From contig NZ_LJYW01000001.1 of NCBI RefSeq assembly GCF_001305515.1, forward strand, positions 1,117,961 to 1,181,960: a stretch of DNA of 64,000 nt, written 5' to 3'. Shown piece after piece: positions 37,964 through 46,794 of this stretch. The stretch comes from Prosthecodimorpha hirschii. GTDB taxonomy: Bacteria; Pseudomonadota; Alphaproteobacteria; Rhizobiales; Ancalomicrobiaceae. Numbering within the stretch: position 1 is the first letter of the stretch; each line of letters starts with the position of its first letter. The translations under genes and the position numbers were made by a program. Below the pieces are notes generated by a model. The model was not told where the DNA came from and searched no databases. It worked only from the letters and a program-made list of their open reading frames with translations.

Positions 37964-38986
37964 TCAGTCCAGCTTGCCGGCCACGCCGGCCTGCGTGAAG
38001 GTCGCCATGCCGGCATGGGTCTTGGCCGCGATGCGCACGAGACCGGCGGCCAGCGCCGCGCCGGTGCCCTCGCCGAGACGCATGCCGAGATCGAGCAGCG
38101 GCACCTTGCCCATGGCGGCGAGCGCGCGGGCATGGGCCGGCTCGGCGGAGACATGCGCGAACAGGCAATGGTCGAGTGCGGCCGGATTGGCGGCCCAGAG
38201 CACCGCGGCCGCCGCCGTGGTCACGAAGCCGTCGACCACCACCGGCACCTTCTGGTGCCGGGCCGCCAGGATCGCCCCGGCCATGGCGGCGATCTCGCGG
38301 CCGCCGAGGCGGCGCAGGATTTCCAGCGGGTCGGACAGACGCCCGTCGAGGCGGGCCACCGCACGCTCGACCACCGCCACCTTGTTGGCGAGCGCCGCGC
38401 CGCCGACGCCGGTGCCGGGGCCGACCCAGTCGGCCGCCTCGCCGCCGAACAGGGCGAGGAACAGGGCGGCGGCCACCGTCGTGTTGCCGATGCCCATTTC
38501 GCCGAGACAAAGCAAGTCGGGCTGGCCGGCCAGCGCCTCCATGCCGAAGGCCATGGTGGCCGCGCAGCCGGCTTCGTCGAAGGCGTCCTCCAGGCTGATG
38601 TCGGGCGTCGGGTGATCGAGCGCCAGCTCGAACACCTTCAGGCCGATATCGGAAGCCGCGCAGATCTGGTTGATCGCGGCGCCGCCGGCGGCGAAGTTCT
38701 CCACCATGGCGCGGGTCACCGAAGCCGGAAAGGCCGAGACGCCCTGTGCGGTGACACCATGGTTGGCGGCGAAGACGGCGACCAGCGGCCGGTCGACGGC
38801 CGGCGGGGCCTTGCCCTGCCAGGCGGCAAGCCATTCGACGATCGCTTCCATCCGGCCGAGGGCGCCCGCCGGCTTGGTCAGATCCCGGTCGCGCGCCCGA
38901 ACCGCGGCGACGGCGGCTTCGTCCGGGCCGGGCACGAGATTGACGAGATCGCGGAAGTCGTCGAAGGGAAGCGCGGTATCGGCCAT
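37964..38986 (-). CDS. cobT: Nicotinate-nucleotide--dimethylbenzimidazole phosphoribosyltransferase
   Basis: 340 residues. Activates 5,6-dimethylbenzimidazole to alpha-ribazole phosphate for the lower axial ligand of cobalamin. Family stretches are LTKPAGALGRMEAIVEWLA, VFAANHGVTAQGVSAFP, LCLGEMGIGNTTVAAAL, and MRLGEGTGAALA, which holds the catalytic Glu. The ATG at 38986 has a weak site (GAG at -12). It is divergent from cobS with 77 bases between, so one short region serves both. The organism also has cobalamin-dependent MetH at the end of the window. Confidence 0.96.
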   Translation of the reverse strand: MADTALPFDDFRDLVNLVPGPDEAAVAAVRARDRDLTKPAGALGRMEAIVEWLAAWQGKAPPAVDRPLVAVFAANHGVTAQGVSAFPASVTRAMVENFAAGGAAINQICAASDIGLKVFELALDHPTPDISLEDAFDEAGCAATMAFGMEALAGQPDLLCLGEMGIGNTTVAAALFLALFGGEAADWVGPGTGVGGAALANKVAVVERAVARLDGRLSDPLEILRRLGGREIAAMAGAILAARHQKVPVVVDGFVTTAAAAVLWAANPAALDHCLFAHVSAEPAHARALAAMGKVPLLDLGMRLGEGTGAALAAGLVRIAAKTHAGMATFTQAGVAGKLD

Positions 38987-39063
38987 GGACTCGTGCTCTC
39001 GGTCGAAGGGATCGGGGTGCGGTCTATCGGTCCGGGACCGGGAGAGCAAGCCGGAGGGCAGGA

Positions 39064-39918
39064 ATGGCGGCTCAGCAAACCGGCCCGATCGGGCCCCGAC
39101 CGCCCGCCCCGCACCGGGACGGCGCGGCCGGCCGTCCGGTCGCGCGCGCCCTCGCCGACCTCGCCGGCATGATCCGTTTCTTCTCGCGCATCCCCGTGCC
39201 CCCGCTGTCGGCGCTCGACGATCCCGCCGCCCTGCCCGATTTCGCACGCGCCGTGCGCCTGCTGCCGCTGGCCGGCCTGGTCGTCGGATTGCCGGCGGCG
39301 CTGGTGCTCGGTCTTCTCGGCGCGACCGGCCTGCCGCCCCTGGCCGTGGCCGGCCTCGCGCTGGCCGTCGGGCTCGCCACGACCGGCGCGCTGCACGAGG
39401 ACGGGCTCGCCGATCTGGCCGACGGTTTCGGCGGCGGGGCGAGCCGCGACCGCAAGCTGGAGATCATGAAGGACAGCCGGATCGGCGCCTATGGGGCGGC
39501 GGCACTGATGCTGGCGCTCCTGATCCGGGCCGCGCTGCTGGCCGGCCTGCTCGCGGCGCGCGGCGCGCCGGGCGCGGCGCTGACCCTGCTCGCCGCCGCC
39601 GCCCTGTCGCGCGCATTCGCCATCACCCTGATGGCCTTCCTGCCGCCGGCCCGCGCGACCGGCGCCTCCCATGCTGCCGGCATGATCCCCCGGAAGACGG
39701 CCGCCATCGCCGTCGGGCTCGGCATCGTCCTCGCCGGGCCGCTCGCCGCGCTGCACGGCCCGGCCTTCGCCCCGCTCGCCGGCATCGTCCTGGCCGCGCT
39801 CGCCGTCGGCCTCCTCGGCCTCCTCAGCCGCCGCCAGATCGGCGGCCAGACCGGCGACGTCATCGGTGGCGCCCAGCAGGTCGCCGAGATCGCCTTCCTG
39901 GCTGCCCTGACGGCGTGA
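39064..39918 (+). CDS. cobS: Adenosylcobinamide-GDP ribazoletransferase
   Basis: Integral membrane enzyme of 284 residues that joins adenosylcobinamide-GDP with alpha-ribazole to complete adenosylcobalamin. The acidic cluster typical of CobS is visible: GALHEDGLADLADGFGGG, followed by LEIMKDSRIGAYGAAALML. The C-terminal signature is RRQIGGQTGDVIGGAQQVAE. GGAGGGCAGGA precedes the ATG. It is divergent from cobT, and no other cob genes are in the window. Confidence 0.96.
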   Translation: MAAQQTGPIGPRPPAPHRDGAAGRPVARALADLAGMIRFFSRIPVPPLSALDDPAALPDFARAVRLLPLAGLVVGLPAALVLGLLGATGLPPLAVAGLALAVGLATTGALHEDGLADLADGFGGGASRDRKLEIMKDSRIGAYGAAALMLALLIRAALLAGLLAARGAPGAALTLLAAAALSRAFAITLMAFLPPARATGASHAAGMIPRKTAAIAVGLGIVLAGPLAALHGPAFAPLAGIVLAALAVGLLGLLSRRQIGGQTGDVIGGAQQVAEIAFLAALTA

Positions 39919-40042
39919 CGGCCCGGCAGCGTGATCGCCCTGGCGGCGTGACCGTTCCGGCAGCGTGGCCGCCCGCGACCCGGCCAGCCTCGGACAGGTC
40001 CGGTCGGCCGATCGACGCCTGCCCCCACCCGGAGGGGACGGG

Positions 40043-41203
40043 TCAGCGCACCAGACGGTAGCCGGCGGACCGCATATAGCGCAGGGCGCCGATCAGGCCG
40101 ACCGAACCGGCGCGATTCAGCAGGCTCTTTTGCCGGGCATCGGGCGCCAGTCGTTCGAACCCGTCACACAGCAGATCGAGACCCCGGGGGCCGACGGTCC
40201 CGTTGCGGTCGCACACATTCTTCCAGCGGATGCCGAGCCGGCGTTCGAGATGGTCGACGGTCTCGTCGGACCAGACCGCCCCGCGATCGGCTTCCGCGGG
40301 ATAGACCTCATGAAAACACTCGCGCCCGATGGCCCGGTGCAGCCATTCGACCTGCGGCTGAGAGTGGGTCCAGATTTTCGCCAGATCGCGGCGAGGCAGG
40401 GAGTATTTGGAGCCCGGCAGGTCTTCGAGCGACGTCCGGATGTTTGCGAAACGCCCCATGATCAGTCGCGGCGTGCGCGACACGTAACGATCGAGGATCG
40501 CGACGGCTTCTGACGAATAGGCAACGTTGGTCCATGCCCCGCAAAGCCCGCGGCCCAGGTCAGGCTTCCCGATCGCGGTGCCGAAATCCTGAAGGAGATC
40601 GCCGCCGACGAAATGCTGCCGGTCGAAGATCCGGATATCGACATTATCGGCGCCGAACTCGTTGATGAAGGTTTCCAAGCGGCTGTACTTGGGAATCGCA
40701 GGGGATTCCATCGAGCGCAGCATCTCCGGATCGAACATGCTGGCGATCGGTCTGGCATATCGCTTCAGGCTGAATTGCGCCCGACTGCTCGCCCATCCGA
40801 ACGGATGACGGACATAGGCGAGGATCCGGATACGGTCGTACAGGGGCGCCAGCATCTCCCGCAGCGCGCGACACCGCTCCGGCGTCATACGCTGCAGCGA
40901 TTCCCCCGAGATCACATGGGTGCTGCAATCGGAGTCCGTAATCTCCTTCAGAAAACGACTGCGGATGGACTCGAGGTCGCTTGCAGATATCGGATAGTGA
41001 TAGCGATTTCCGTATGCAGTTATAAACGTTTTGGTATCGTCACCGAACATCGAGAGAATTGGTTTCGAGTGATTCCAATTCAATCTTGGATAGAAGACAT
41101 CGGCCGCCTGGCATACATCTGGGTTCTGAAACAGGGATGTTTGGATCGATGTCGAACCTGATTTTGGCATTCCAACATGCATATACAAGCATTTGCCGGG
41201 CAT
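40043..41203 (-). CDS. Sulfotransferase family protein
   Basis: 386 residues, soluble. The PAPS 5'-phosphosulfate loop is at the N-terminus (MHVGMPKSGSTSIQTSLF, residues 8-25), and YVRHPFGWASSRAQF near residue 130 resembles the 3'-phosphate-binding element. The acceptor is unknown; carbohydrate or lipid sulfation at the cell surface is an inference from related proteins. The gene is less GC-rich at its 5' end than its neighbours, and its upstream region is strongly AT-rich, which suggests acquisition by transfer. No sulfate-activation genes (cysDNC) are adjacent. The ATG has no strong ribosome site. Confidence 0.8.
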   Translation of the reverse strand: MPGKCLYMHVGMPKSGSTSIQTSLFQNPDVCQAADVFYPRLNWNHSKPILSMFGDDTKTFITAYGNRYHYPISASDLESIRSRFLKEITDSDCSTHVISGESLQRMTPERCRALREMLAPLYDRIRILAYVRHPFGWASSRAQFSLKRYARPIASMFDPEMLRSMESPAIPKYSRLETFINEFGADNVDIRIFDRQHFVGGDLLQDFGTAIGKPDLGRGLCGAWTNVAYSSEAVAILDRYVSRTPRLIMGRFANIRTSLEDLPGSKYSLPRRDLAKIWTHSQPQVEWLHRAIGRECFHEVYPAEADRGAVWSDETVDHLERRLGIRWKNVCDRNGTVGPRGLDLLCDGFERLAPDARQKSLLNRAGSVGLIGALRYMRSAGYRLVR

Positions 41204-41564
41204 GGCTTGAGCTCACGTGATTTACAACCAGATACAAACGCTATATCGTGTACCACAGCATAATGAAACTCTAAAGCGTTCACCAAAGGCGAAATGCTAC
41301 GCCTCACGGCAGATCGATGCTCGCATTCAATAGGTCATCGCCATAGAACGGTTTCTATTTCGTGAATATGAATATATTCGCGATAGGATAAGCCTATATA
41401 TACTAATCATGAGCCTAATCGATTTATATGAATTCCATAAGATCGACATTTTTTGTTGACAGGATGCGCGGTGCAATACAATAAATTTTCGGGACCAAGA
41501 TAAACTTTAAATCGACAAGAAAATCCCCTAAAAAAGCCGGGATCTTCGTGCCGAAAATGGAAAT
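41204..41564. other. AT-rich intergenic region
   Basis: About 360 bases of conspicuously low GC in an otherwise GC-rich window, upstream of the sulfotransferase gene. It contains many TATA-like words and a sigma-70 type promoter candidate at 41456-41482. It might be a region bound by H-NS/MucR-like silencers, or the trace of an insertion. Confidence 0.55.
41456..41482 (+). promoter_or_regulatory. Candidate sigma-70 promoter
   Basis: TTGACA at 41456-41461 and TACAAT at 41477-41482, spacing 15 bases. The -35 is perfect and the -10 has one mismatch; the spacing is shorter than ideal. It would drive the small gene at 41565. Confidence 0.35.
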
Positions 41565-41765
41565 ATGCTGGAGATCAGGGTGGCAGGCGACCGCGTCGAC
41601 AATGATGAGCAAATGTCAGAATTACTGAACGTCTTGAAAAAACTGTCGACCCAGGAGCGTGCCATCATCAAAGAACTGGCTATGAATTTCTTGAAGCGAG
41701 ATAGCGCGCAAGCTCCAGAACCACCCGAAAGTCCTCCGGCCTCAGCTTCGAAGCCAAGTCCATGA
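41565..41765 (+). CDS. Small protein, function unknown
   Basis: 66 residues, mostly helical and charged (MSELLNVLKKLSTQERAIIK), with a Pro/Ser-rich end. A promoter candidate lies 83 bases upstream and TGGA precedes the ATG. Its last third overlaps the 3' end of the XRE-like gene on the other strand, so the Pro-rich tail could be incidental. I do not recognise it; it may be an accessory protein of the XRE regulator or not a gene. Confidence 0.4.
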   Translation: MLEIRVAGDRVDNDEQMSELLNVLKKLSTQERAIIKELAMNFLKRDSAQAPEPPESPPASASKPSP

Positions 41766-42000
41766 TCTCCGTCGCCTGCGGCTCCGGCGCCTCGGGGAAC
41801 AGCCCGGCGGCCGTGATTTTAAGGCTTCCACACAGTGCAATCAGGGCATCGACGCTGGGAACCTTGTCGGAATTGATCAATTGTTGGACGAAATTGGGAC
41901 CCAACCCTGCGGTCTGGGAAATTTCCTTCAAAGTCCGCCCCCGTGCGACCTCCTGCCGGATCGCCAACACCAACCGCTTCTTCCATTCGCTTTTGACCAA
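41680..42000 (-). CDS. XRE-like helix-turn-helix protein
   Basis: About 106 residues. A Cro/C1-type helix-turn-helix is seen: RLVLAIRQEVARGRTLKEIS, QTAGLGPNFVQQLINSD, VPSVDALIALCGSLKITAAG. The C-terminal part LASKLRPEDFRVVLELARYL is helical. It probably represses a nearby gene, perhaps itself or the small gene at 41565. The start is uncertain: the TTG at 42000 has GGGGGA six bases upstream; an ATG at 42051 would add 17 residues without a ribosome site. Regulators of this type often belong to mobile elements or toxin-antitoxin systems, which fits the atypical patch. Confidence 0.75.
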   Translation of the reverse strand: MVKSEWKKRLVLAIRQEVARGRTLKEISQTAGLGPNFVQQLINSDKVPSVDALIALCGSLKITAAGLFPEAPEPQATEIMDLASKLRPEDFRVVLELARYLASRNS

Positions 42001-42450
42001 GCCCGATCCCCCGCCGGCTGATTGAACTGTGAATCTGGCGATCCAACCCATGCACGCTGTGACTTGAACGAACCGATGAGCTGTTGCCGTCCGAGAACGT
42101 AACAACTCCGTCATCATGCCGTATTCTCGGCCTATGCTTCTTCTCCGATCGTGCCTGAACGGTGCATTAATGACTGATTCCCTCGGTCGAATAAATTCGA
42201 TCGCGATTCCCCATTATCAGGCAAGCGGTTCCACTCAAGGGGCGCAGTTCGTGGCTTGATTGGAGACGCCATCCTGGTGACTGGCGATTGTCTCGGGAAA
42301 CGGAGCCCCGAAGGCGCTTCGCGTGCGGTCGACGCCTCGAGGCGCTTGATCGGTGGGCGCCGATTTCGAGATGACGGCGCCGCCGGCTATCATGCCGGCC
42401 GGGACCGCTGCGATCGTGCCGTTCCGTCATCCCGGGAGCCTGCCTCGACC
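42001..42450. other. Intergenic region, no gene seen
   Basis: About 450 bases between the divergent XRE-like and DUF1289 genes. Composition changes from moderately AT-rich on the left to GC-rich on the right at about 42330. Only short frames without ribosome sites. Confidence 0.35.
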
Positions 42451-42651
42451 ATGCCGCAGTCCGCCGCCATCCTCTCTCCCTGCGTCAAGGTCTGCCGGAT
42501 CGAACCCGGCGGGGACGTCTGCCTGGGCTGCGAGCGGACGCTCGCCGAGATTGCCGGCTGGGGCCTCTTCACGAACGCCGAGCGAGCGGCGATCATGGCG
42601 ACGCTTCCCGCGCGCCGGTCGGTCCGGCGCGACGGCGGCACGGCACCCTGA
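42451..42651 (+). CDS. DUF1289 protein (cysteine-motif, YdhL-like)
   Basis: 66 residues. Four cysteines in the DUF1289 arrangement: SPCVKVCRIEPGGDVCLGCE, followed by RTLAEIAGW. They may bind a metal or a small iron-sulfur cluster; the function is not known. Such genes are frequent beside other small housekeeping genes in proteobacteria. The ATG at 42451 is chosen because upstream in-frame sequence has non-coding character. The aspartic protease gene begins 24 bases after its stop, so the two probably form one unit. Confidence 0.85.
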   Translation: MPQSAAILSPCVKVCRIEPGGDVCLGCERTLAEIAGWGLFTNAERAAIMATLPARRSVRRDGGTAP

Positions 42652-42675
42652 GGCGTGCGAGCGGAGTGGCGAGGG

Positions 42676-43365
42676 ATGCGGTACGGAATGGTCCTGCTGG
42701 TGATTTTCGTCGCCGTCGGGCTGCTGATCGTCAACCACGACCGCGGCGAGGTGTTCGGCCTGCCGTCGGGCGACTTCTCGCGCATCGTCCTGATCGGAAC
42801 CGTGGCGACCTTTGCCGGCGCGACCATGCTGCGCGGCTTCCGCGGCCGCTTCGGCGCCATGCTGCAGAGCGCGGCCATCTGGCTCGCGGTCCTGTTCGCC
42901 CTGGTCGCCGGCTATGGCTACAAGGAGGATCTGAAGGCCTTCGCCGAGCGCGCCGTGGCCGGCCTCTCGCCCGGAACCGCCGTCAATGCCGGTCCCGGCG
43001 CGGTGATGGTCGCCAAGTCGAACGACGGGCATTTCCGCGTCAAGGCGACCGTGAACGGCCGCACCATCCGGCTGGTGGTCGATACCGGCGCGAGTTCGGT
43101 CGTGCTGACCGACCGCGACGCGCGCGAGATCGGGCTCGACATGGCGCGCCTGCGCTACGACATCCGCGTCTCGACCGCCAACGGCACCACCCAGGCCGCC
43201 CCGGTGGTGCTCGACCGCATCGAGATCGGCGAGATCGTCGAAAGCCGCGTCTCGGCGCTGGTGGCGCGGCCGGGCCAGTTGGAGACGAGCCTGCTCGGCA
43301 ACAGCTTCCTGTCGCGGATGGCCTCCTTCACGATCGAGGGCGACCGGCTGACCTTGCGCCGGTAG
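42676..43365 (+). CDS. Membrane-anchored retropepsin-like aspartic protease (TIGR02281 type)
   Basis: 229 residues with three N-terminal membrane helices (VLLVIFVAVGLLIV, IVLIGTVATFAGATML, and ALFALVAGYGY) followed by a periplasmic clan AA domain. The active site motif is VVDTGASSVVLT, and LLGNSFLSRMASFTIEGDRL is the conserved domain end. By fold it dimerises like retropepsin; substrates are unknown. I prefer the ATG at 42676 (GGAG ten bases upstream) over the GTG at 42655. It follows the DUF1289 gene closely. Confidence 0.88.
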   Translation: MRYGMVLLVIFVAVGLLIVNHDRGEVFGLPSGDFSRIVLIGTVATFAGATMLRGFRGRFGAMLQSAAIWLAVLFALVAGYGYKEDLKAFAERAVAGLSPGTAVNAGPGAVMVAKSNDGHFRVKATVNGRTIRLVVDTGASSVVLTDRDAREIGLDMARLRYDIRVSTANGTTQAAPVVLDRIEIGEIVESRVSALVARPGQLETSLLGNSFLSRMASFTIEGDRLTLRR

Positions 43366-43501
43366 CCCCGCGGCCGCCCCATCCCTCCCGCTCGATCGAC
43401 CGGGCGCCAGGTCCGACCAGACCGACCGGTCCGCATCTGAGACGGCCGGCGCAACCGAACCTTCGAGCGCGCCCTCCGGTCCTTGCCGATCGGACGACGC
43501 C

Positions 43502-44569
43502 CTAAGCGGCCGCGTCGGACGCCACCGCGGCATCGCCGCCGGCCGATGGCGCCACCTCCAGTTCGGGCCGGCGCACCAGCGCCAGCGCGTCCAGGATCAG
43601 GCGCGGATCGGCGCCCGGCTTGACCGATTCCACGGTCAGCAGCCGGCGCCAGGCCCGCGCGCCCGGCCAGCCGTTGAAGAGCCCGAGCATGTGCCGGGTG
43701 ACGTTCGACAGGCGGAACCCGCGCGCCACAACGCTCTCCGCATAGGGCACCATCCGCTCGGCGACCACGAAGGGATCGGCATCCGGAGCGTCCGCGCCGA
43801 ACAGGCGCCGGTCGACGGCGGCGAGCAGCCGCGGGTTCTCGTAGGCGGCGCGGCCGAGCATGACGCCGTCGACATGGGCGAGCGCGGCCTCGGCCTGGTC
43901 GAGATCGGCGAGCCCGCCATTGAGCACGATCGGCAGAGCCGGCCGCGCCGCCTTCAGCCGGAAGACCAGCGGATAATCGAGCGGCGGCACGGTCCGGTTC
44001 TCCTTCGGCGACAAGCCGTCGAGCCAGGCCTTGCGCGCATGCACCACGACGAGGTCGGCGCCTGCCGCGGCGACCGCGTCGACGAAGCCCGGCAGCGCCG
44101 CCTCCGGGTCCTGATGGTCGATGCCGATCCGGCATTTCACCGTCACCGGCACGCCGACCGCCGCCTTCATGGCCGCGACCGCCTCGGCGACCAGCGCCGG
44201 TTCGGCCATCAGGCAGGCGCCGAAGCGCCCGGACTGGACCCGGTCGGACGGGCAGCCGCAATTCAGGTTGATCTCGTCATAGCCCCAGTCCGCCCCGATC
44301 CGCGCCGCCGCCGCCAGATCGCGCGGATCGGATCCGCCCAACTGCAGCGCGATCCGGTGCTCCGCCGGCGAGAAGCCAAGGAGCTTCTCCCGATCCCCAT
44401 GCAGGACCGCTCCCGTCGTCACCATCTCGGTATAAAGCAACGCCCGCGCAGAGAGCAGCCGATGGAAGAACCGGCAATGGCGGTCGGTCCAATCCATCAT
44501 GGGCGCGACGGAGAAGCGGGCGGCTTGGAGGGCCGGCGGAATGGCGGAATTCTGCGGATGGTCGTTCAA
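43502..44569 (-). CDS. dusA: tRNA-dihydrouridine(20/20a) synthase
   Basis: 355 residues. Flavoenzyme reducing U20/U20a of tRNA D-loops. The signatures are SVAPMMDWTDRHCRFFHRLL at the start, EINLNCGCPSDRVQSGRFGA with the catalytic Cys, and VVVHARKAWLDGLSPKENR, all of DusA type. LSNVTRHMLGLFNG belongs to the C-terminal helical tRNA-binding domain. The last 25 residues are an Ala/Asp-rich tail not expected for the family. It stands alone and is convergent with the protease gene. Confidence 0.95.
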   Translation of the reverse strand: MNDHPQNSAIPPALQAARFSVAPMMDWTDRHCRFFHRLLSARALLYTEMVTTGAVLHGDREKLLGFSPAEHRIALQLGGSDPRDLAAAARIGADWGYDEINLNCGCPSDRVQSGRFGACLMAEPALVAEAVAAMKAAVGVPVTVKCRIGIDHQDPEAALPGFVDAVAAAGADLVVVHARKAWLDGLSPKENRTVPPLDYPLVFRLKAARPALPIVLNGGLADLDQAEAALAHVDGVMLGRAAYENPRLLAAVDRRLFGADAPDADPFVVAERMVPYAESVVARGFRLSNVTRHMLGLFNGWPGARAWRRLLTVESVKPGADPRLILDALALVRRPELEVAPSAGGDAAVASDAAA

Positions 44570-44931
44570 GCCTGCTCGCCTATTTGGATCTCATTCATTG
44601 CCATTTCGGTCTGTCTTCATCGCCAACTTTGCACGCCCCCCCAACTCGAGAGGTCCTGCTGTAAGCGGGACGATCGCAGACGGGTACCGAAAGGAAGGAA
44701 CCGTCGTCTATATGGCGCAAGTTGCCATCAAGCGCCAAGGCTGGTCGCATTGAGCGCCGAGACCGTTCAACACATCCTGGCGGCGTCGAACGCGAAGACC
44801 TTACCGATCAGCCAGGATTCCGGCCGGGTACGATGATTGGCGCCAGCGCGACCGCCTGTGTGGTGCTGATCGGCCTTGTCGGCCCGACCGCCTTCGGGCG
44901 CGTGGACCGACCTGCTCCGGAGAGCAGCGAG
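44570..44931. other. Intergenic region before the PrtN-like pseudogene
   Basis: About 360 bases. The left part is AT-richer (44575-44640). A short frame at about 44712 is preceded by AAGGAAGGAA but ends after 13 codons (MAQVAIKRQGWSH). This could be the remnant of a gene once upstream of prtN. No attachment site or RNA gene recognised. Confidence 0.4.
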
Positions 44932-45191
44932 ATGAACACCCTGTTCCTGCTGATGGTGCAATACAAACGACAGGCAGTCTCCCAGTGGACACCGCCTGCC
45001 GTGACTATCTCGCGCATCTCACACCCGAGAAGTTCCTGCGCAAGGTCGGAGCGGGCGAGAGTGTTTTACCCCTCGTACGAATGGAGACCAGCCAGAATTC
45101 GGAGAAGGGTGTCCATTTGCAGGATCTGGCGGAATGGATTGATGCGCGGAGAGTTGCAGCCCGCCGTGAGTGCTCTGCGGTTACGCCATAG
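44932..45191 (+). pseudogene. PrtN-like pyocin activator protein, frameshifted
   Basis: The frame from the ATG at 44932 (GGAGAGCAGCGAG upstream) reads MNTLFLLMVQYKRQAVSQ and then leaves the family. The frame two bases on, from about 44985, continues it as MDTACRDYLAHLTPEKFLRK through VRMETSQNSEKGVHLQDLAE to WIDARRVAARRE. Together they give the whole PrtN family sequence of about 85 residues. The break is at 44976-44982, where TCTC looks like a TC duplication: removing TC restores AVPVDTAC. PrtN activates phage-tail bacteriocin or prophage genes in Pseudomonas; homologues occur in rhizobia. It is either a pseudogene or a sequencing error. Confidence 0.78.
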
Positions 45192-45255
45192 GGTCTTAAA
45201 GTCCGTTTGGGAATGCGTTCAGCTGGCCTGGCACCGAGTCCGGGCGGGTTTCAGT

Positions 45256-46026
45256 TCACGTTTTGACGCCGCGGTGGAGAGCGACGATGCCCGCCGTCAT
45301 GTTCTCGTAGCCGACATCGCGAAAGCCGCGCGCCCCGATTTCGCGCGCGAATTCGTGCTGCGACGGGAAGCCGTGGATGCCGCGCGTCAAGTACTGATAG
45401 GCGCCCGGATCGTTGCCCGTGGCCAAACGCGCGATCATCGGCATGCACCAATCGACATACTTCAGGTAGGCCCAATGCAGGGCTTCGTTCGGGATTCGCG
45501 CCGCCTCGAGGCACAGAAAGAGCCCACCGGGACGCAGCACGCGCGCCGCCTCGTCCAGCACGCGGTGGCGGTCGCAGATTTTCATGGCAAACGAGATCGA
45601 GAAGACATCGACGGACGCCGTCGGGAACGCTTCGAGGCTATGCGCATCGGCAAGCGCAAAATCCACGCCCGGCCGCTCGCCGATCTTGCGCCGGGCGAGG
45701 TCGAGCATCTGCGGACAGATGTCGGTGGCGATGATGCGCGGCGCGTCTGCACGCTTGCCAAGGCGATCGAGGACGCGGAAGGGAATGCCGCCGGTGCCTG
45801 AGGCGACATCCAGGACCACAGCGCCCGGCGCCTCCGCGATGACCTGGGCCATGCGCGCCTTCCAGACGCGGTGGGCGAACAGGCTGAAGAGGTCGCAGAG
45901 GAAATCGTAACGGCCGGCGATGCGGGCAAAGACATCGTCGGCCGACGGAGCGAAGGCAGCGGCGTTGCCGGAAGCGGACGCGGCATTCTCGGCCAGATGT
46001 GGTGGCTGGTACCAAGGCTCGGTCAT
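45256..46026 (-). CDS. UbiE/COQ5-type C-methyltransferase
   Basis: 256 residues. SAM-dependent methyltransferase: motif I is VVLDVASGTGGIPFRVLDRL, then ATDICPQMLDLARRK and FALADAHSLEAFPTASVDVF, with the family-specific ends YQYLTRGIHGFPSQHEFA and GYENMTAGIVALHRG. UbiE converts demethoxyubiquinol and demethylmenaquinol precursors; here the N-terminal 40 residues differ from the housekeeping enzymes, so it may be a paralogue with another quinone-like substrate. The ATG at 46026 has no strong ribosome site; the upstream open frame reads through non-coding DNA. Confidence 0.82.
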   Translation of the reverse strand: MTEPWYQPPHLAENAASASGNAAAFAPSADDVFARIAGRYDFLCDLFSLFAHRVWKARMAQVIAEAPGAVVLDVASGTGGIPFRVLDRLGKRADAPRIIATDICPQMLDLARRKIGERPGVDFALADAHSLEAFPTASVDVFSISFAMKICDRHRVLDEAARVLRPGGLFLCLEAARIPNEALHWAYLKYVDWCMPMIARLATGNDPGAYQYLTRGIHGFPSQHEFAREIGARGFRDVGYENMTAGIVALHRGVKT

Positions 46027-46794
46027 GCGGTCACTCGACGGGTGTCGGTCGGAGGTTGGCGGCCAACGAGCGAAACCAATTTCGCCCGCCGGCGAGACCC
46101 GCACAAGCCATGCGCGAAGGATCGTATTCGGCCGCCGACGGCCGGCTTGCGCGGGGTGACCGCTCCGTCCAACGACACCACCAAACGGGGACGTCACCCG
46201 CATGGGTCGGGTCCGTCCGCCATGTCGGATCACGTCCGAGACGGACCGAAGTCCCGGCGCCCGCGCTCGAGGGGCGAGGCCTTGCGCCCAGGATCCCGCT
46301 CCTGTGGTCCCCTCCGCCCTGCCCGCCGCGCCTGGCCATCGAAGAGCCCCGAGACATTCACCCGGGGGCGTGACCGCGTCGGGGCCGAAGGGTCATGGCC
46401 GCGTCGCGCCGCAGGCTGGCGGCGCCCCATCGCGCGGCCGGCTGCCGCTCGGCCTCACGAGCCGAACCGGAACCATGCGTCCCGATCGCCCCCATGGGCC
46501 CGAAGGTCTTGGGCCGGCTTGCGTTTTTTGCAATGCAGCATTCCTGGGGAGAATGTCGCATCCGTGGCATCGCGGCCGGGTTCGGATGCTGTAGAAGCAA
46601 TCCGCGTGTCGGCGGATCGGGGTCGCACGGCGGATCGCTGCCGCCGCGCGGGTCCGATGCGGCCGGCAGGCCAAGACCGAAGACGATCCCGGGGGGACGC
46701 GACCAGGCCCGACACCAACCGCGGCGACGAGCGCCCGGCGACCCGCCGTCATGGCGGCGGAAGCCGTCGGCTCGACGCCCTGCCAGGATCTCCC
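46027..46794. other. Intergenic region of about 770 bases, no gene seen
   Basis: Between the divergent ubiE-like and purU genes. GC-rich with a moderately AT-richer spot at 46520-46560. Open frames occur on both strands but have no ribosome sites and no recognisable sequence. No sigma-54 promoter or repeat found. Confidence 0.35.

Noticed and set aside
38987-39063. Cobalamin riboswitch between cobT and cobS
   Set aside because: The gap is only 77 bases, shared by two divergent genes, too short for a B12 riboswitch plus promoter; no B12-box-like sequence seen.
46027-46794. Sigma-54 promoter or small gene upstream of purU
   Set aside because: TGGCAT and similar words occur without a properly spaced -12 element, and no frame has a ribosome site.
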